Shown: in pieces, positions 7,159-15,873 of the stretch | Numbering within the stretch: the stretch's first letter is position 1 | Layout: each line of letters starts with the position of its first letter | NCBI RefSeq assembly: GCF_003590775.1 | Contig: NZ_QYUM01000002.1 | Coordinates: 372,001 to 436,000 of the forward strand | Source of the DNA: Sphingomonas cavernae | Lineage (GTDB): Bacteria > Pseudomonadota > Alphaproteobacteria > Sphingomonadales > Sphingomonadaceae | Direction of reading: 5' to 3' | DNA length: 64,000 nucleotides | Translations under genes and position numbers: made by a program | Notes under the pieces: generated by a model | Seen by the model: the letters and a program-made list of their open reading frames with translations, nothing else | Database searches by the model: none | What the model was told of the DNA's origin: nothing

Positions 7159-9660
7159 TCAGCTCTCCTCCCGCTCGAGCCGCGCAACGGTCAGGAAATC
7201 CTCGGGCGCGACCCGAATTGCGGCGCCGGTGGGGCATGCGCGCACGCACGCCGGACCGCCCTCAATCCCCGCGCACATGTCGCACTTGATCGCCTTTTTG
7301 GGCTTTTCGACGCCGGGCTCCGAATGCGCATAGGACCATTTTTTGCTCGGCTCGCCCGGTCCCGGCCCAAGTCCCAGGAACAGCCACGACAGCAGCGACG
7401 GCTTTTTGGGCGGCACGCTGTCCATGCGGATCACGCCGTAAGGGCAGTTCCGCTGGCAGTTACCGCAGCCGATGCAGGTCTCGTCGATGAACACCTCTCC
7501 GTCAGGACCGCGGTGGATCGCGTTGGGTGGGCAATCGGCCATGCAGTGCGGGTGCTCGCAGTGACGGCACGATGTCGGCACGTGAAGGTGCGCATAGGTC
7601 CGCCCCGCCTCGCGATCGAGCCGCGACAGCCCGTCATGGCTGTCGGCGCACGCCTTTTCGCAATTGTCGCAGCCGACGCACAGATTTTCGTCGATCAGCA
7701 GCACGTCGGTCGCCTCGCCGATGCCTTGATCGACAAGGAAATTGGCGACATTGGAATACATGTCGACGACGCCCGAGAAGCTGTCCTTCTTTGCCTCGAT
7801 AAAGGCGTTGACGTCCTGCCGGCTCGCCATGAGCTGCTGCGTGTTCTGCTTCAGCCGCGGATTGGCATCGAGCAACTTGGCGAACGCCGCGCCCTGCAGC
7901 CTGATCACCTCGGACTTGATCGCGGCGCGGACGGTCGCGGTGCGTCTGCCGCCCGCGATCAGCGTCATCTCGCCGACATAGGAACCCGCGGGCAGATAGG
8001 AGAGGAAGACGGGCTTTCCGCCCACGGTCTTCTCCACCACCATCGAGCCCGAGCGGATGACATAGATGTCGTTCCCCTCCTCGCCCTCGGTAATGATCGG
8101 CTGCCCCGCCTTCACCGTCAGGATCTCGGCGCCGTCCAGAACATCCTGAAGATCCTCGGACTTCAGCCCCGATCCGAGCATCTGGAGCAATTGTCGCTCG
8201 GTCGAGATGCGCGTGATCGCCGCCTTGGCCGCGGGCACCTGGCTCTGCAGCTTGAGCGCGGCCGAGCGCGATATCTCGACAAGGATCGCATCCTCGCCCG
8301 CGCGGATCGTCGCGCCGCGCCGCCGCCCTGAAATCAGCCCGACCTCGCCGAAAATCGATCCCGTTTCGATCGGCACCGTGATCGACGGATCGTCCTTGTC
8401 GACCTGAACCAGCACCGATCCGCTCGCGATCGCAAACAACGACGATCCTGTCTCAAGCCGCTCGAAGATCATCTCCCCTGCGCGGGAGAAGCGCACTTCC
8501 GAATCGAGCATGAACTCGCGCATCTGCAGCGGCGAGACGCCGTTCAATATGCCGACATTCGAGCGCAGGAATTCGAGCCACTCATTGACGCTCTTGCGTC
8601 CCGGCAATCCCGCGAATTTTGCCTCGAGGATCGGCTCGTCTGCCGGCTTCAGCGCGGTATTGCCGTTGATGAACTCGACGACGTCATAGCCCTGGTTCAT
8701 GCAGTGCTTGATGAGCGGATAGCCCGCCAGCGCGCCGATCACGAAGATGCCGGGCACCGTCGATTCGAAGGTCGGCGACAGCTTGGGATAGGAGACCCGG
8801 TCCGCGCTCGAGAACTGCACACCCGTCCCCGCCGCGATCGCCTTCTTGCCGTCCTTTTCCTCGAAGCTCGCGCAGCAGCCCTCGACGAAGCCGCGCGGCG
8901 GCGCCGAGCCCATGCGCGCGATCACACGGTCGCAGCGCGCCTTCAATTCGCCGTCGCGCGTGTCGAAGGTGATCCAGCCCTTGTCGATCGCCGAGGACGT
9001 CGTCTCGCGCAGGATCGTGACGCGCCCCGCCGCCTCAGCGGCGAGCAGCGCCTTGATATTGGCGTCCTTGGCGGTTGAGAATTCGGCCGAGCGGTTGACG
9101 ATCGAGACCGTGTTGCGCTGCTCAGGGTCGGCCGCGAGCCCCAGCGCATTCTCGATCCCCGCATCGCCCGCGCCGATCACGACGATATGCTCGTCGATAT
9201 ATTCGCCGGGATCGTCGAGTTGATACTGGACCACCGCGCCCTCGCCCACCGGGCAGCGCACGAGATTGGGATTGCCCTGCGTCCCGATCGCGAGGATCAC
9301 CGTCTCGGCGTTGATCGTCTCGCCCCTGGTCGTCGTCAGCACGAACGCGCCTGCAGCGCCCGTGATCGCCTTCACCTCGGCATTGAGCTTCACATTGACC
9401 TTGCGCCCCGCGGCCTGCTCGTCCCAGGTGCCGAGCACTTTCTCGCGCTTGCCCGCCTCGAAATCCATGTCCGAGCGCAGCACGAGCTGGCTCGGCGTGG
9501 CCATGACGTGCTTGCCTTTCTGGTATTTGTAGATCGTGTCGGAGAGATGATCGGTCTTTTCGAGCAGCACATGACTCAGCCCCAGCTCCGCAGCGCGTGC
9601 TGCGGCGCTCAGCCCGGCCGGCCCGGAACCGATGATCGCGATGCGAAAACCGTCGCTCAC
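7159..9660 (-). CDS. FAD/NAD(P)-dependent oxidoreductase with two cyclic nucleotide-binding domains and four-cluster ferredoxin domain
   Basis: The protein has 833 residues in three modules. Residues 1-340 form a thioredoxin reductase-like flavoprotein, with GSGPAG at 11-16 for FAD and VIGAGDAG near 160 for NAD(P). About 365-480 and 495-610 are two cNMP-binding/CRP-like folds, with segments such as GSIFGEVGLISGRRRGATIRA and GSYVGEMTLIAGGRRTATVRA. From about 650 to 815 are four cysteine clusters (CVGCDNCEKAC, CRHCEHPHC...C, CIGCGNCQRNC, CDMC...CVRAC) for [4Fe-4S] centres. No membrane span is seen, so it is cytoplasmic. It would oxidise NAD(P)H, pass electrons through FAD and Fe-S to the adjacent membrane cytochrome, and be switched by cAMP or a related ligand (inference). 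It is first in the minus-strand gene set. Confidence 0.85.
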   Translation of the reverse strand: MSDGFRIAIIGSGPAGLSAAARAAELGLSHVLLEKTDHLSDTIYKYQKGKHVMATPSQLVLRSDMDFEAGKREKVLGTWDEQAAGRKVNVKLNAEVKAITGAAGAFVLTTTRGETINAETVILAIGTQGNPNLVRCPVGEGAVVQYQLDDPGEYIDEHIVVIGAGDAGIENALGLAADPEQRNTVSIVNRSAEFSTAKDANIKALLAAEAAGRVTILRETTSSAIDKGWITFDTRDGELKARCDRVIARMGSAPPRGFVEGCCASFEEKDGKKAIAAGTGVQFSSADRVSYPKLSPTFESTVPGIFVIGALAGYPLIKHCMNQGYDVVEFINGNTALKPADEPILEAKFAGLPGRKSVNEWLEFLRSNVGILNGVSPLQMREFMLDSEVRFSRAGEMIFERLETGSSLFAIASGSVLVQVDKDDPSITVPIETGSIFGEVGLISGRRRGATIRAGEDAILVEISRSAALKLQSQVPAAKAAITRISTERQLLQMLGSGLKSEDLQDVLDGAEILTVKAGQPIITEGEEGNDIYVIRSGSMVVEKTVGGKPVFLSYLPAGSYVGEMTLIAGGRRTATVRAAIKSEVIRLQGAAFAKLLDANPRLKQNTQQLMASRQDVNAFIEAKKDSFSGVVDMYSNVANFLVDQGIGEATDVLLIDENLCVGCDNCEKACADSHDGLSRLDREAGRTYAHLHVPTSCRHCEHPHCMADCPPNAIHRGPDGEVFIDETCIGCGNCQRNCPYGVIRMDSVPPKKPSLLSWLFLGLGPGPGEPSKKWSYAHSEPGVEKPKKAIKCDMCAGIEGGPACVRACPTGAAIRVAPEDFLTVARLEREES

Positions 9661-9812
9661 GAGCTTGCCCCATCCCCCTTCAAACGGACACGCTACGTAT
9701 GTCTTTTCGTTTGCGTATCCAACAGGTGCGAACCCGTGTTCACTCTATCATCCTGAGCGCGGTGCGCTAGAGTCCCGCGCCACAGTTTTTGACGAAAATC
9801 GGGGGTATATTC

Positions 9813-10772
9813 ATGGCCGGAGCGGGCAGTTCCAGAGAAAACGGTACAAATATCGGTCGTATCGCGCTGATTTTGGCTGCGATCATCGCCGCGGTCGCTA
9901 TCGGATTCGCGGTCGCACGTTCGACCGGCCTGCTCGATTCGCCCGCCGAAACCGCAACCCCCGCCGCACCCGCCACCACAGCCGAACAGGCGATCGCGCA
10001 GCTTGAGGCGCGGCTGAAGGACAAGCCCGACGACGTCGAGGGCTGGCAGATGCTCGGCTGGTCCTTCTTCGAGACGAACCGCTATGCCGAGGCGGCGACC
10101 GCCTATCGCAGGGCCGTCGCCTTGAGCCCGAACAACGGCGAGCTGTGGTCGGCGCTCGGAGAGGCGCTCGTCATGGCCGGCCCCGACAAGCCGATGCCCG
10201 CGGACGCCGTCAAGGCGTTCGAGACCGCGATCGCGAAGAATGCGCAGGATCCGCGTGCGCGCTATTTCCTGGCGGTCAACAAGGATCTGAATGGCGACCA
10301 CAAGGGCGCGATCGAGGACTGGTTCGCGCTCTTGAAGGCCACCCCCGCGGGCGCCCCGTGGGAGGCCGACCTTAAACGCACGATCGAACAGGTCGCCGAG
10401 CGCGAGAAGATCGACGTCAAGGCGCGCCTCGCCGCTGTTACATCTGCCCCCGCCACACCCGGCACGCCCGAGGTCGCGACCGCCGCCATTCCCGGCCCCA
10501 GCCGCGAGCAGATGTCCGCCGCCACCAAGCTCCCGCCCGGACAGCAGGAGGCGATGGTCCGCGGCATGGTCGATGGGCTTGCCGCGCGCCTTGCGCAGAA
10601 TCCGCGCGACGCCGATGGCTGGATTCGCCTGATGCGCAGCCGGATGGTGCTGGGCGAAACCGCGCAGGCAAAGGTCGCGCTCGACACCGCGCTCAAGACC
10701 TTCGGCAATGCGCCTGCCGAAAGGGATCGCCTGCTCGCTGCAGCTAAGGAACTCGGCGTCCCCGGCGCCTGA
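9813..10772 (+). CDS. TPR protein similar to cytochrome c biogenesis factor CcmI/CycH
   Basis: The protein has 319 residues from ATG 9813, which has a purine-rich ggggg 5-9 bases upstream; a TTG at 9789 in the same frame lacks an RBS. An N-terminal membrane anchor (about 17-40, RIALILAAIIAAVAIGFAVA) is followed by a periplasmic domain with tetratricopeptide repeats (GWQMLGWSFFETNRYAEAAT; ELWSALGEALVMAG; ARYFLAVNKDLNGDHKGAI). The layout matches the C-terminal TPR half of CcmI, which presents apocytochrome c for heme attachment. Its position next to a multiheme cytochrome cluster makes that role attractive, but no other ccm genes are in view. Confidence 0.7.
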   Translation: MAGAGSSRENGTNIGRIALILAAIIAAVAIGFAVARSTGLLDSPAETATPAAPATTAEQAIAQLEARLKDKPDDVEGWQMLGWSFFETNRYAEAATAYRRAVALSPNNGELWSALGEALVMAGPDKPMPADAVKAFETAIAKNAQDPRARYFLAVNKDLNGDHKGAIEDWFALLKATPAGAPWEADLKRTIEQVAEREKIDVKARLAAVTSAPATPGTPEVATAAIPGPSREQMSAATKLPPGQQEAMVRGMVDGLAARLAQNPRDADGWIRLMRSRMVLGETAQAKVALDTALKTFGNAPAERDRLLAAAKELGVPGA

Positions 10773-10777
10773 TCCAC

Positions 10778-10896
10778 CGAGTACCCCGGCGAAGCATGTC
10801 CTGAGCGCCTGCCTTGCAGGCAGTCGAAGGGGCCGGGGTCCAGAGTCGTCCGCCCAGGACTGGACCCCGGCCTTCGCCGGGGTACTCCCTCTCGTT
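10778..10896. repeat. Mosaic inverted repeat between TPR gene and aroG
   Basis: TACCCCGGCGAAG near 10780 pairs with CTTCGCCGGGGTA at about 10873-10885, and GGCCGGGGTCCAG pairs with CTGGACCCCGGCC inside it. The unit also contains a TCCTGAGCGCCTGCC...GGCAGTCGAAGG block. This is a typical sphingomonad intergenic repeat pair and probably forms a long hairpin after the TPR gene. Confidence 0.7.
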
Positions 10897-11003
10897 CCAT
10901 CCCTAAAAACCCCAGCTTGTCCGCACGAAAGCCATTAGCCATTGCTTTTGGCCCTGCTCTCCCGCAAGGAAATTCCCTCTCACAACCTGTTGGACGAACG
11001 AAA

Positions 11004-12377
11004 ATGGCCGCGAAATGGGCCCCCGATAGCTGGACGAAGCACGAGGCACGGCAGTTGCCGACCTATCCCGACGCCGCGGCGCTTGCCGAGGCGACCACCA
11101 CGCTCGGCTCCTATCCGCCGCTGGTGTTTGCGGGCGAGGCGCGCAACCTCAAGGCCGATCTCGCGCGCGTGTCGGAGGGCAAGGCCTTTCTGCTCCAGGG
11201 CGGCGATTGCGCCGAGTCCTTCGCGGAATTCCACCCCAACAACATCCGCGACACCTTCCGCGTCATCCTCCAGATGGCGGTCGTCCTCACCTATGCCTCC
11301 AAGCTCCCGACCGTGAAGGTCGGCCGCATGGCGGGCCAGTTCGCCAAGCCCCGTTCGGCGGACATGGAGGATATCGGCGGCGTCTCGCTGCCCAGCTACC
11401 GCGGCGACATCATCAACGACATCGTCTTCGATGAAGCGGGCCGCATTCCCGATCCGCAGCGCATGGTAAAAGCGTACAGCCAGTCGGCCGCGACGCTCAA
11501 CCTGCTCCGCGCCTTCGCGAGCGGCGGCTATGCCAATCTCCATCAGGTCCACCGCTGGACCCACGATTTCATGGGCCGCAGCCCCTGGGCCAAGAAGTAC
11601 GCCGAAACCGCCGACCGCATCGGCGAGGCGCTCGACTTCATGGCGGCGTGCGGGATCAACCCCGATACCGTTCCCCAGCTTTCGGGCACGCAGTTCTACA
11701 CCAGCCATGAGGCGCTGCTGCTCCCCTATGAGCAGGCGCTGACGCGGCAGGACAGCCTGACCGGCGACTGGTACGACACCAGCGCGCACATGCTCTGGAT
11801 CGGCGATCGCACGCGTTTCGAGGGCTCGTCGCATGTCGAGTTCCTGCGCGGTATCGGCAACCCGATCGGCATGAAGTGCGGCCCCAGCCTCGAGCCCGAC
11901 GCGCTCCTCCGCCTGCTCGACACGCTCAATCCCGCGCGCGAGCCCGGCCGCATCACGCTCATCACGCGCTACGGCCACGATAAGATCGAGGCGGGCCTGC
12001 CTAAACTCGTCCGCGCGGTGCTGCGCGAAGGCCATCCTGTGGTCTGGAGCTGCGACCCAATGCACGGCAACGTCATCAAGGCGCAGAACGGCTACAAGAC
12101 GCGCCCCTTCGAGCGCATCCTCGCCGAAGTCCGCGGCTTCTTCGCGGTGCACAGGGCGGAGGGCAGCTTCGCGGGCGGCATCCACGCCGAAATGACCGGC
12201 CAGAACGTCACCGAATGCACGGGCGGCGCGGTCGACGTAACCGAACAGAGCCTCGCCGACCGCTACCACACCCACTGCGACCCCCGCCTCAACGCGAGCC
12301 AGTCGCTCGAACTGGCGTTCCTGCTCGCGGAAATGCTCAATCAGGAGCTGGCGGAAAGAAGGAAAGCGGCGGCGTAG
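11004..12377 (+). CDS. aroG: 3-deoxy-7-phosphoheptulonate synthase, class II
   Basis: The 457-residue protein from ATG 11004 is a full-length class II (plant-type) DAHP synthase, the first enzyme of the shikimate pathway, which condenses PEP with erythrose 4-phosphate. Diagnostic segments include [19 protein letters not shown] at the N-terminus, [25 protein letters not shown], the [16 protein letters not shown] block and the metal/PEP region WSCDPMHGN followed by [15 protein letters not shown] near the C-terminus. The upstream open extension to 10917 has no homology and crosses repeat-derived sequence, so it is excluded. The gene stands alone, with a hairpin (12379-12403) just after the stop. 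Confidence 0.95.
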   Translation: MAAKWAPDSWTKHEARQLPTYPDAAALAEATTTLGSYPPLVFAGEARNLKADLARVSEGKAFLLQGGDCAESFAEFHPNNIRDTFRVILQMAVVLTYASKLPTVKVGRMAGQFAKPRSADMEDIGGVSLPSYRGDIINDIVFDEAGRIPDPQRMVKAYSQSAATLNLLRAFASGGYANLHQVHRWTHDFMGRSPWAKKYAETADRIGEALDFMAACGINPDTVPQLSGTQFYTSHEALLLPYEQALTRQDSLTGDWYDTSAHMLWIGDRTRFEGSSHVEFLRGIGNPIGMKCGPSLEPDALLRLLDTLNPAREPGRITLITRYGHDKIEAGLPKLVRAVLREGHPVVWSCDPMHGNVIKAQNGYKTRPFERILAEVRGFFAVHRAEGSFAGGIHAEMTGQNVTECTGGAVDVTEQSLADRYHTHCDPRLNASQSLELAFLLAEMLNQELAERRKAAA

Positions 12378-12378
12378 C

Positions 12379-12403
12379 ATCCTCGCCCCTCCGGGGAGAG
12401 GAT
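12379..12403. terminator. Hairpin after aroG
   Basis: ATCCTCGCCCC and GGGGAGAGGAT form an inverted repeat around TCC, beginning 1 base after the aroG stop. There is no T-run, so it may be a repeat-derived or Rho-assisted 3' end rather than a classical intrinsic terminator. Confidence 0.5.
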
Positions 12404-12617
12404 CCGAAGCCTTCCCCGGCGCAGGACGGGGCCAGGCACGCCGATCCTGCGCGCGATCTCAGGCTCCGTCAGGCGCGGTCATTGCTGACTCGCCAGGCTA
12501 TGCCAGGCAGCTTGATCATTTCCGAACCACATATGGTGCAGCGGCTGACGAAACGGCCCCGGTCCCAATGACTGGTCTTTAGATCGGCAACATGTCGGCC
12601 GAACAGGCTGTGGAGCG

Positions 12618-13199
12618 TCACGGGCCTTTCCCGTTCGTCCGCTTCTTCGGCGCAGCAGACCCGGCGTCAACGAAACAGCCCGCGGGCTCGGTTTCATTCT
12701 GTTGCAAATTTTCGTCGAGAATGAACGTCGTCGCGCAATAGGGACATGGAACGACGCCCTCGCCCGTCATATTCAGATATATGTGCGGATGATCGTGAGG
12801 CGGCAGCGCGCCGATGCAGTCGAATTCAGCTACGCCAATCCTTATCCTGCCCACGCCGATCTCGTTGAAAAATTGCGGGCGCGCCGGCAAGAAAGGTTTG
12901 GAAGCGTACGCCCCAAGACTTCGACTTTGATCATCGGCACCGCCTTCATTGTCCCAACGATCGATGGCGTGCTCAAGTTCGCGCTGCCTGATCGCGCGCT
13001 TCTGAGAATCGCGCAGAAGGCTGGCTACCGCTCCGCGCCGCGCCCTGGTGCGACGAAACCGACCGCCGAGCACGCCATAGTCTCGTCTCGTCCAGGCGAA
13101 TGCCATCAGCGTAGCGAACGTGCCCTGATCGCCAGCCCCATCGCGTTTCCGCGGCACAGGCTTGATGTTTAGAGCCATTGAGATGCTCCCGTCTGGCAA
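12618..13199 (-). CDS. CHCC-type zinc-finger protein (start uncertain)
   Basis: The 193-codon frame contains a clear CHCC zinc-finger segment (PF10276-like) in its C-terminal half: a first cysteine in EFDCIG, then HDHPHIYL and PCPYCATTFILD, giving the C-H-C-C ligand order. Related proteins in alphaproteobacteria are usually only 60-80 residues and resemble the zinc-binding part of the complex I NDUFS6 subunit. The N-terminal 90 residues here (from MPDGSISMALN) are rich in Arg and match nothing I know, so translation may begin later. Start codons at 13199 and 13178 are in frame; neither has a convincing RBS. Confidence 0.55.
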   Translation of the reverse strand: MPDGSISMALNIKPVPRKRDGAGDQGTFATLMAFAWTRRDYGVLGGRFRRTRARRGAVASLLRDSQKRAIRQRELEHAIDRWDNEGGADDQSRSLGAYASKPFLPARPQFFNEIGVGRIRIGVAEFDCIGALPPHDHPHIYLNMTGEGVVPCPYCATTFILDENLQQNETEPAGCFVDAGSAAPKKRTNGKGP

Positions 13200-13271
13200 G
13201 CGGGAGCACCTGGTCTCTCTGTCACGGGAAGGCTTGCGGCTGAAATCGGGTGATATCGCAGTATAGCACAG

Positions 13272-14327
13272 CTACGCCGCATTTCGGGCATCAAATTCGC
13301 GGGGCGCCCGTGCGTGGACGATCGAGACCGCGGTTCCCGGATTTGCATCGGCGATCCGGACGCGGGCGTCCAGTTGCTTCGCGATAGCCTCGACGATGCT
13401 CGTGCCCAGTCCGGGCCTGCCGCTCCCGGGATCCACAGGCATCCCGATGCCATCGTCGCTGACCGATAGCGTCCATTCGGCTCCGCAAGACTGGTAGTCG
13501 ACGCTGATCTTGCCGTGACGATGCCCCGGAAAAGCGTGTTTTAAGGCGTTGATCACCAGCTCGGTGACGACCAGACCAAGGCTCACCGAGACATCCGCGC
13601 CCGTGACGCTTTCGTCAGCGCTCACCTCCAGCGAAAGCTGATTGTGGTCCCGGATCATCGACGCTCCTATGCTCTCGCACAATTCGGTGAAATAGGCGCG
13701 CAGGTGCACATCGCCCAGCCTGGAAGTCGCGAGTTGCCGTTGAACCGCGGCGACCGACATGACCCGGTTGTGCGCGTCGTGAAGGTGGCCACGCGTCTCC
13801 TCTGACTTCACCCTGCGCGCGCTTTGCATCAGCACGCTGGCGATGATCTGAAGACTGTTGGCGACGCGGTGCTGGAGCTCCTGAAGCAGGATCGCCTTTT
13901 CCCGCAACAAGTCGTCCTTGAGCTTCTCGCGGAGGCGCGCGTCGGTGACATCGGATATGGTCAGAAGCAGCCGCACCGTGTCCGCGTCGAAATAGTCAAG
14001 CTTCTGGGCGCTGAGCACCAGATGGCGAACCTCCTGACCCGCGCGCCGGAGGTCCATCTCATAGGCGTCGATTTCGGCATGCCCCGAGACGGTGGCTCTG
14101 AGCAGCGACCCGAGCTGGGGCACGTCCCATTCGCCCGCTCCCAACCCCGCCAGCGGACGGCCTGGCACGCTGGCCGGCTCGATCTGAAATGCACGCAAGA
14201 ACGATGTGCTGGCCGCAATGACGGTCAGATCGCCATCGAGAAGCAGGATAGGCGCGTTGGAGGACGCGATCACGGCCAGCATCAGGCTGTTCGCGGCTTC
14301 GGGATGAACGGGCGTTCGGATATCCAT
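13272..14327 (-). CDS. Sensor histidine kinase, HisKA_2 family with PAS domain
   Basis: The 351-residue protein starts at ATG 14327, chosen because GAGGG lies about 8 bases upstream; the frame remains open to 14474. A PAS-like sensor region (about 15-130, APILLLDGDLTVIAASTSFL) is followed by a HisKA_2 phospho-acceptor box (LLQELQHRVANSLQIIASVL) and a HATPase domain with N-box VVTELVINALKHAF and G-boxes DDGIGMP and GLGTSIVEAIA. No membrane helix is present, so it is soluble. Kinases of this class in sphingomonads often feed the PhyR-EcfG general stress response, but no response regulator is adjacent, so the partner is unknown. Confidence 0.85.
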   Translation of the reverse strand: MDIRTPVHPEAANSLMLAVIASSNAPILLLDGDLTVIAASTSFLRAFQIEPASVPGRPLAGLGAGEWDVPQLGSLLRATVSGHAEIDAYEMDLRRAGQEVRHLVLSAQKLDYFDADTVRLLLTISDVTDARLREKLKDDLLREKAILLQELQHRVANSLQIIASVLMQSARRVKSEETRGHLHDAHNRVMSVAAVQRQLATSRLGDVHLRAYFTELCESIGASMIRDHNQLSLEVSADESVTGADVSVSLGLVVTELVINALKHAFPGHRHGKISVDYQSCGAEWTLSVSDDGIGMPVDPGSGRPGLGTSIVEAIAKQLDARVRIADANPGTAVSIVHARAPREFDARNAA

Positions 14328-14507
14328 GACTGGACCCTCGGGACCGGAGGCTCGCGGAGCGAAAGCCATACCCGGCAGAGATAGCGGCGAGATCACGCGG
14401 CCTTCGAATCGGCACCGTCGGTGATCGCTTGGCGAGCATAGCACAAATCGTTCCGTAATTTGCATATTTTTCAAAATTTACGATAATAGTCATGGAAACG
14501 AAAACTA

Positions 14508-14616
14508 TGTGAAATTCACACATTATTCTGTATGTTTCTTGAACGAAACTTTATTTTTATTAAACGCAACTTTATTTTACTAGCCAGCGTTCTTCACGTG
14601 ATCCTATTAAGGATCA
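14508..14616 (+). promoter_or_regulatory. Leader of glycine-zipper gene with two perfect palindromes and AT-rich repeats
   Basis: The region between the divergent kinase and glycine-zipper genes holds the palindrome TGTGAAATTCACA (14508-14520), two copies of AACTTTATTTT (14547-14557, 14568-14578) and the palindrome TGATCC-TATTAA-GGATCA (14599-14616), which ends next to the aggag RBS. The last could form an RNA hairpin beside the ribosome-binding site. No canonical promoter boxes can be assigned with confidence. Confidence 0.5.
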
Positions 14617-14628
14617 GGAGTAAAAAGA

Positions 14629-15177
14629 ATGAGGAAGATGATTTTGGCCGCCACTGTGCTGGCCGTCGCCATTCCCGCTGCGCCCGCGCTGGCGCGGGCC
14701 AATCACACCGAAAAGGAATTTCGCAAGGACGTGAGCTGGGCCGAAAGGGAATATGCCGAGGACATGCGCGACGCCGACAATCCGCGCGAAGCCCGCGAGG
14801 CGCGGCGCGATTACGACCGCAACCTGCGCGAGGCCAATCGCAACGCGCGCGGCTGGCACCGGTATACCAATTACGACTGGGATCGCTACGAGCCCGGCAG
14901 AAATAGCTATGACGCCGACCGCTATTATCGCAGCGGCAACTATTACCAGACCCGCACGCTCGCCTATGACGATCGCGTCTATCGCGGCCAGAACGGGCGT
15001 TATTATTGCCGCCGTTCGGACGGGACCACCGGCCTCATCATCGGTGGCGCTGCGGGCGGCCTGATCGGCAATACGATCGTGCGCGGCGACAGCAAGACGC
15101 TCGGCACCGTCGTCGGCGCCGCGGGCGGAGCCCTTGTCGGTCGCGAGATCGAGCGCAGCAATGTCCGCTGCCGCTAA
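14629..15177 (+). CDS. Glycine-zipper 2TM outer-membrane protein
   Basis: The protein has 182 residues. It has a signal peptide (MRKMILAATVLAVAIPAAPALA), then an Arg/Asp/Tyr-rich charged linker (about 24-115) and a C-terminal glycine-zipper pair (GLIIGGAAGGLIGNTI and GTVVGAAGGALVGREI) typical of the Rickettsia 17-kDa antigen-like 2TM fold of outer-membrane proteins. Two cysteines (YYCRRS and VRCR) near the ends of that domain may pair. It has a good RBS (aggag, 8 bases before ATG). A palindrome-rich leader precedes it and a strong hairpin follows it, so it is a single-gene transcript. Function is probably envelope integrity; this is inferred from family only. Confidence 0.85.
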   Translation: MRKMILAATVLAVAIPAAPALARANHTEKEFRKDVSWAEREYAEDMRDADNPREAREARRDYDRNLREANRNARGWHRYTNYDWDRYEPGRNSYDADRYYRSGNYYQTRTLAYDDRVYRGQNGRYYCRRSDGTTGLIIGGAAGGLIGNTIVRGDSKTLGTVVGAAGGALVGREIERSNVRCR

Positions 15178-15207
15178 CTCTTCGTCGACAAGCAAGCGAA
15201 GCAAGAA

Positions 15208-15234
15208 GAGACGGCGGCCGGTGGCCGCCGTCTC
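15208..15234. terminator. Strong hairpin after glycine-zipper gene
   Basis: GAGACGGCGGCC (15208-15219) and GGCCGCCGTCTC (15223-15234) pair perfectly around GGT, 31 bases after the stop. No long T-run follows, so this is a likely but not classical intrinsic terminator. Confidence 0.7.
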
Positions 15235-15266
15235 GACATCCATTCCGCCTGTGATGAGGTGACGAC

Positions 15267-15458
15267 ATGCATCGACCCAAAACCATCGAGCGAGCCTATC
15301 AGTTGGCGCGATCCGGCTCGTGCGCAAGTGTTCAGGACATTCGCCAGCAGTTGATCCGCGAACATCATGAAGCCGTCGAGGCCCATCTGCGCGGCCCCAC
15401 GATCGGCCACCATCTCAAGGAGCTATGCGAAAGGGCCGCTCCTGGCGGCGCAAAGTGA
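15267..15458 (+). CDS. Small conserved hypothetical protein
   Basis: A 63-residue ORF from ATG 15267 (MHRPKTIERAYQLARSGS...). The pattern of a helix (IERAYQLARSG), a short strand and DIRQQLIREHHEAVEAHLRGPTIGHHLK resembles small sphingomonad proteins of unknown function found next to stress genes. It has no signal peptide, no membrane span and no cysteine pair. Its end overlaps the start of the downstream lipoprotein gene by 34 bases, which supports coupled translation of the two. Confidence 0.6.
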   Translation: MHRPKTIERAYQLARSGSCASVQDIRQQLIREHHEAVEAHLRGPTIGHHLKELCERAAPGGAK

Positions 15459-15694
15459 CTAAGGTGCGCCGCGCGGGAGCCCTGCTTGTTTGCCTTGCGG
15501 CCTTTGCGGGCTGCAACCGAGCGCCACCATCGACCGCCATCGAGGAAGCGCGGATCGCGCGCGCGATGACAAGAATGAACGCCGAGCAGATCCGCACCGA
15601 CCGTGTCGCGAGCGCTGAAAAGGCGCACGCCGATGCAGCACGGCGCGAGGCTCAGGCGGCAGACGACAGTCGCGCGCGCTCTATCGCAGATTGA
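15425..15694 (+). CDS. Small lipoprotein, coupled to preceding gene
   Basis: The protein has 89 residues. A basic N-region (MRKGRSWRRKVTKVRR) is followed by a hydrophobic segment AGALLVCLAAFAGC with a lipobox-like AFAGC, so the mature protein would be lipidated at the cysteine near residue 30. The remainder is a charged, Ala-rich helix (EEARIARAMTRMNAEQIRTD...). I do not recognise a family. It overlaps the upstream 63-residue gene in another frame, so the two are probably translated from one mRNA. Confidence 0.5.
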   Translation: MRKGRSWRRKVTKVRRAGALLVCLAAFAGCNRAPPSTAIEEARIARAMTRMNAEQIRTDRVASAEKAHADAARREAQAADDSRARSIAD

Positions 15695-15873
15695 TCGCGC
15701 GCCCTTTCCCGTCACGCAATGGCGCGCTCCTGAAGCTCCGGTTTCAAATGATGTTGGTATTCGAAATCATCGGTCATGATAAACCCGCTGCTGCAAGCGG
15801 GAGCGTGGCCGGCTCTCTGTCGCCATCCTGCGAGCAGGCACGAAGCAGAGGGCTCAACGTCTGATTTTCGTCA

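Noticed and set aside
10980-12380. 466-codon minus-strand frame opposite aroG
   Set aside because: Exact antisense of a clear class II DAHP synthase; composition typical of a shadow frame.
14508-14520. CRP-type binding site TGTGAAATTCACA
   Set aside because: The half-sites TGTGA/TCACA are separated by three bases, not the six needed for CRP, so it is listed only as a palindrome.
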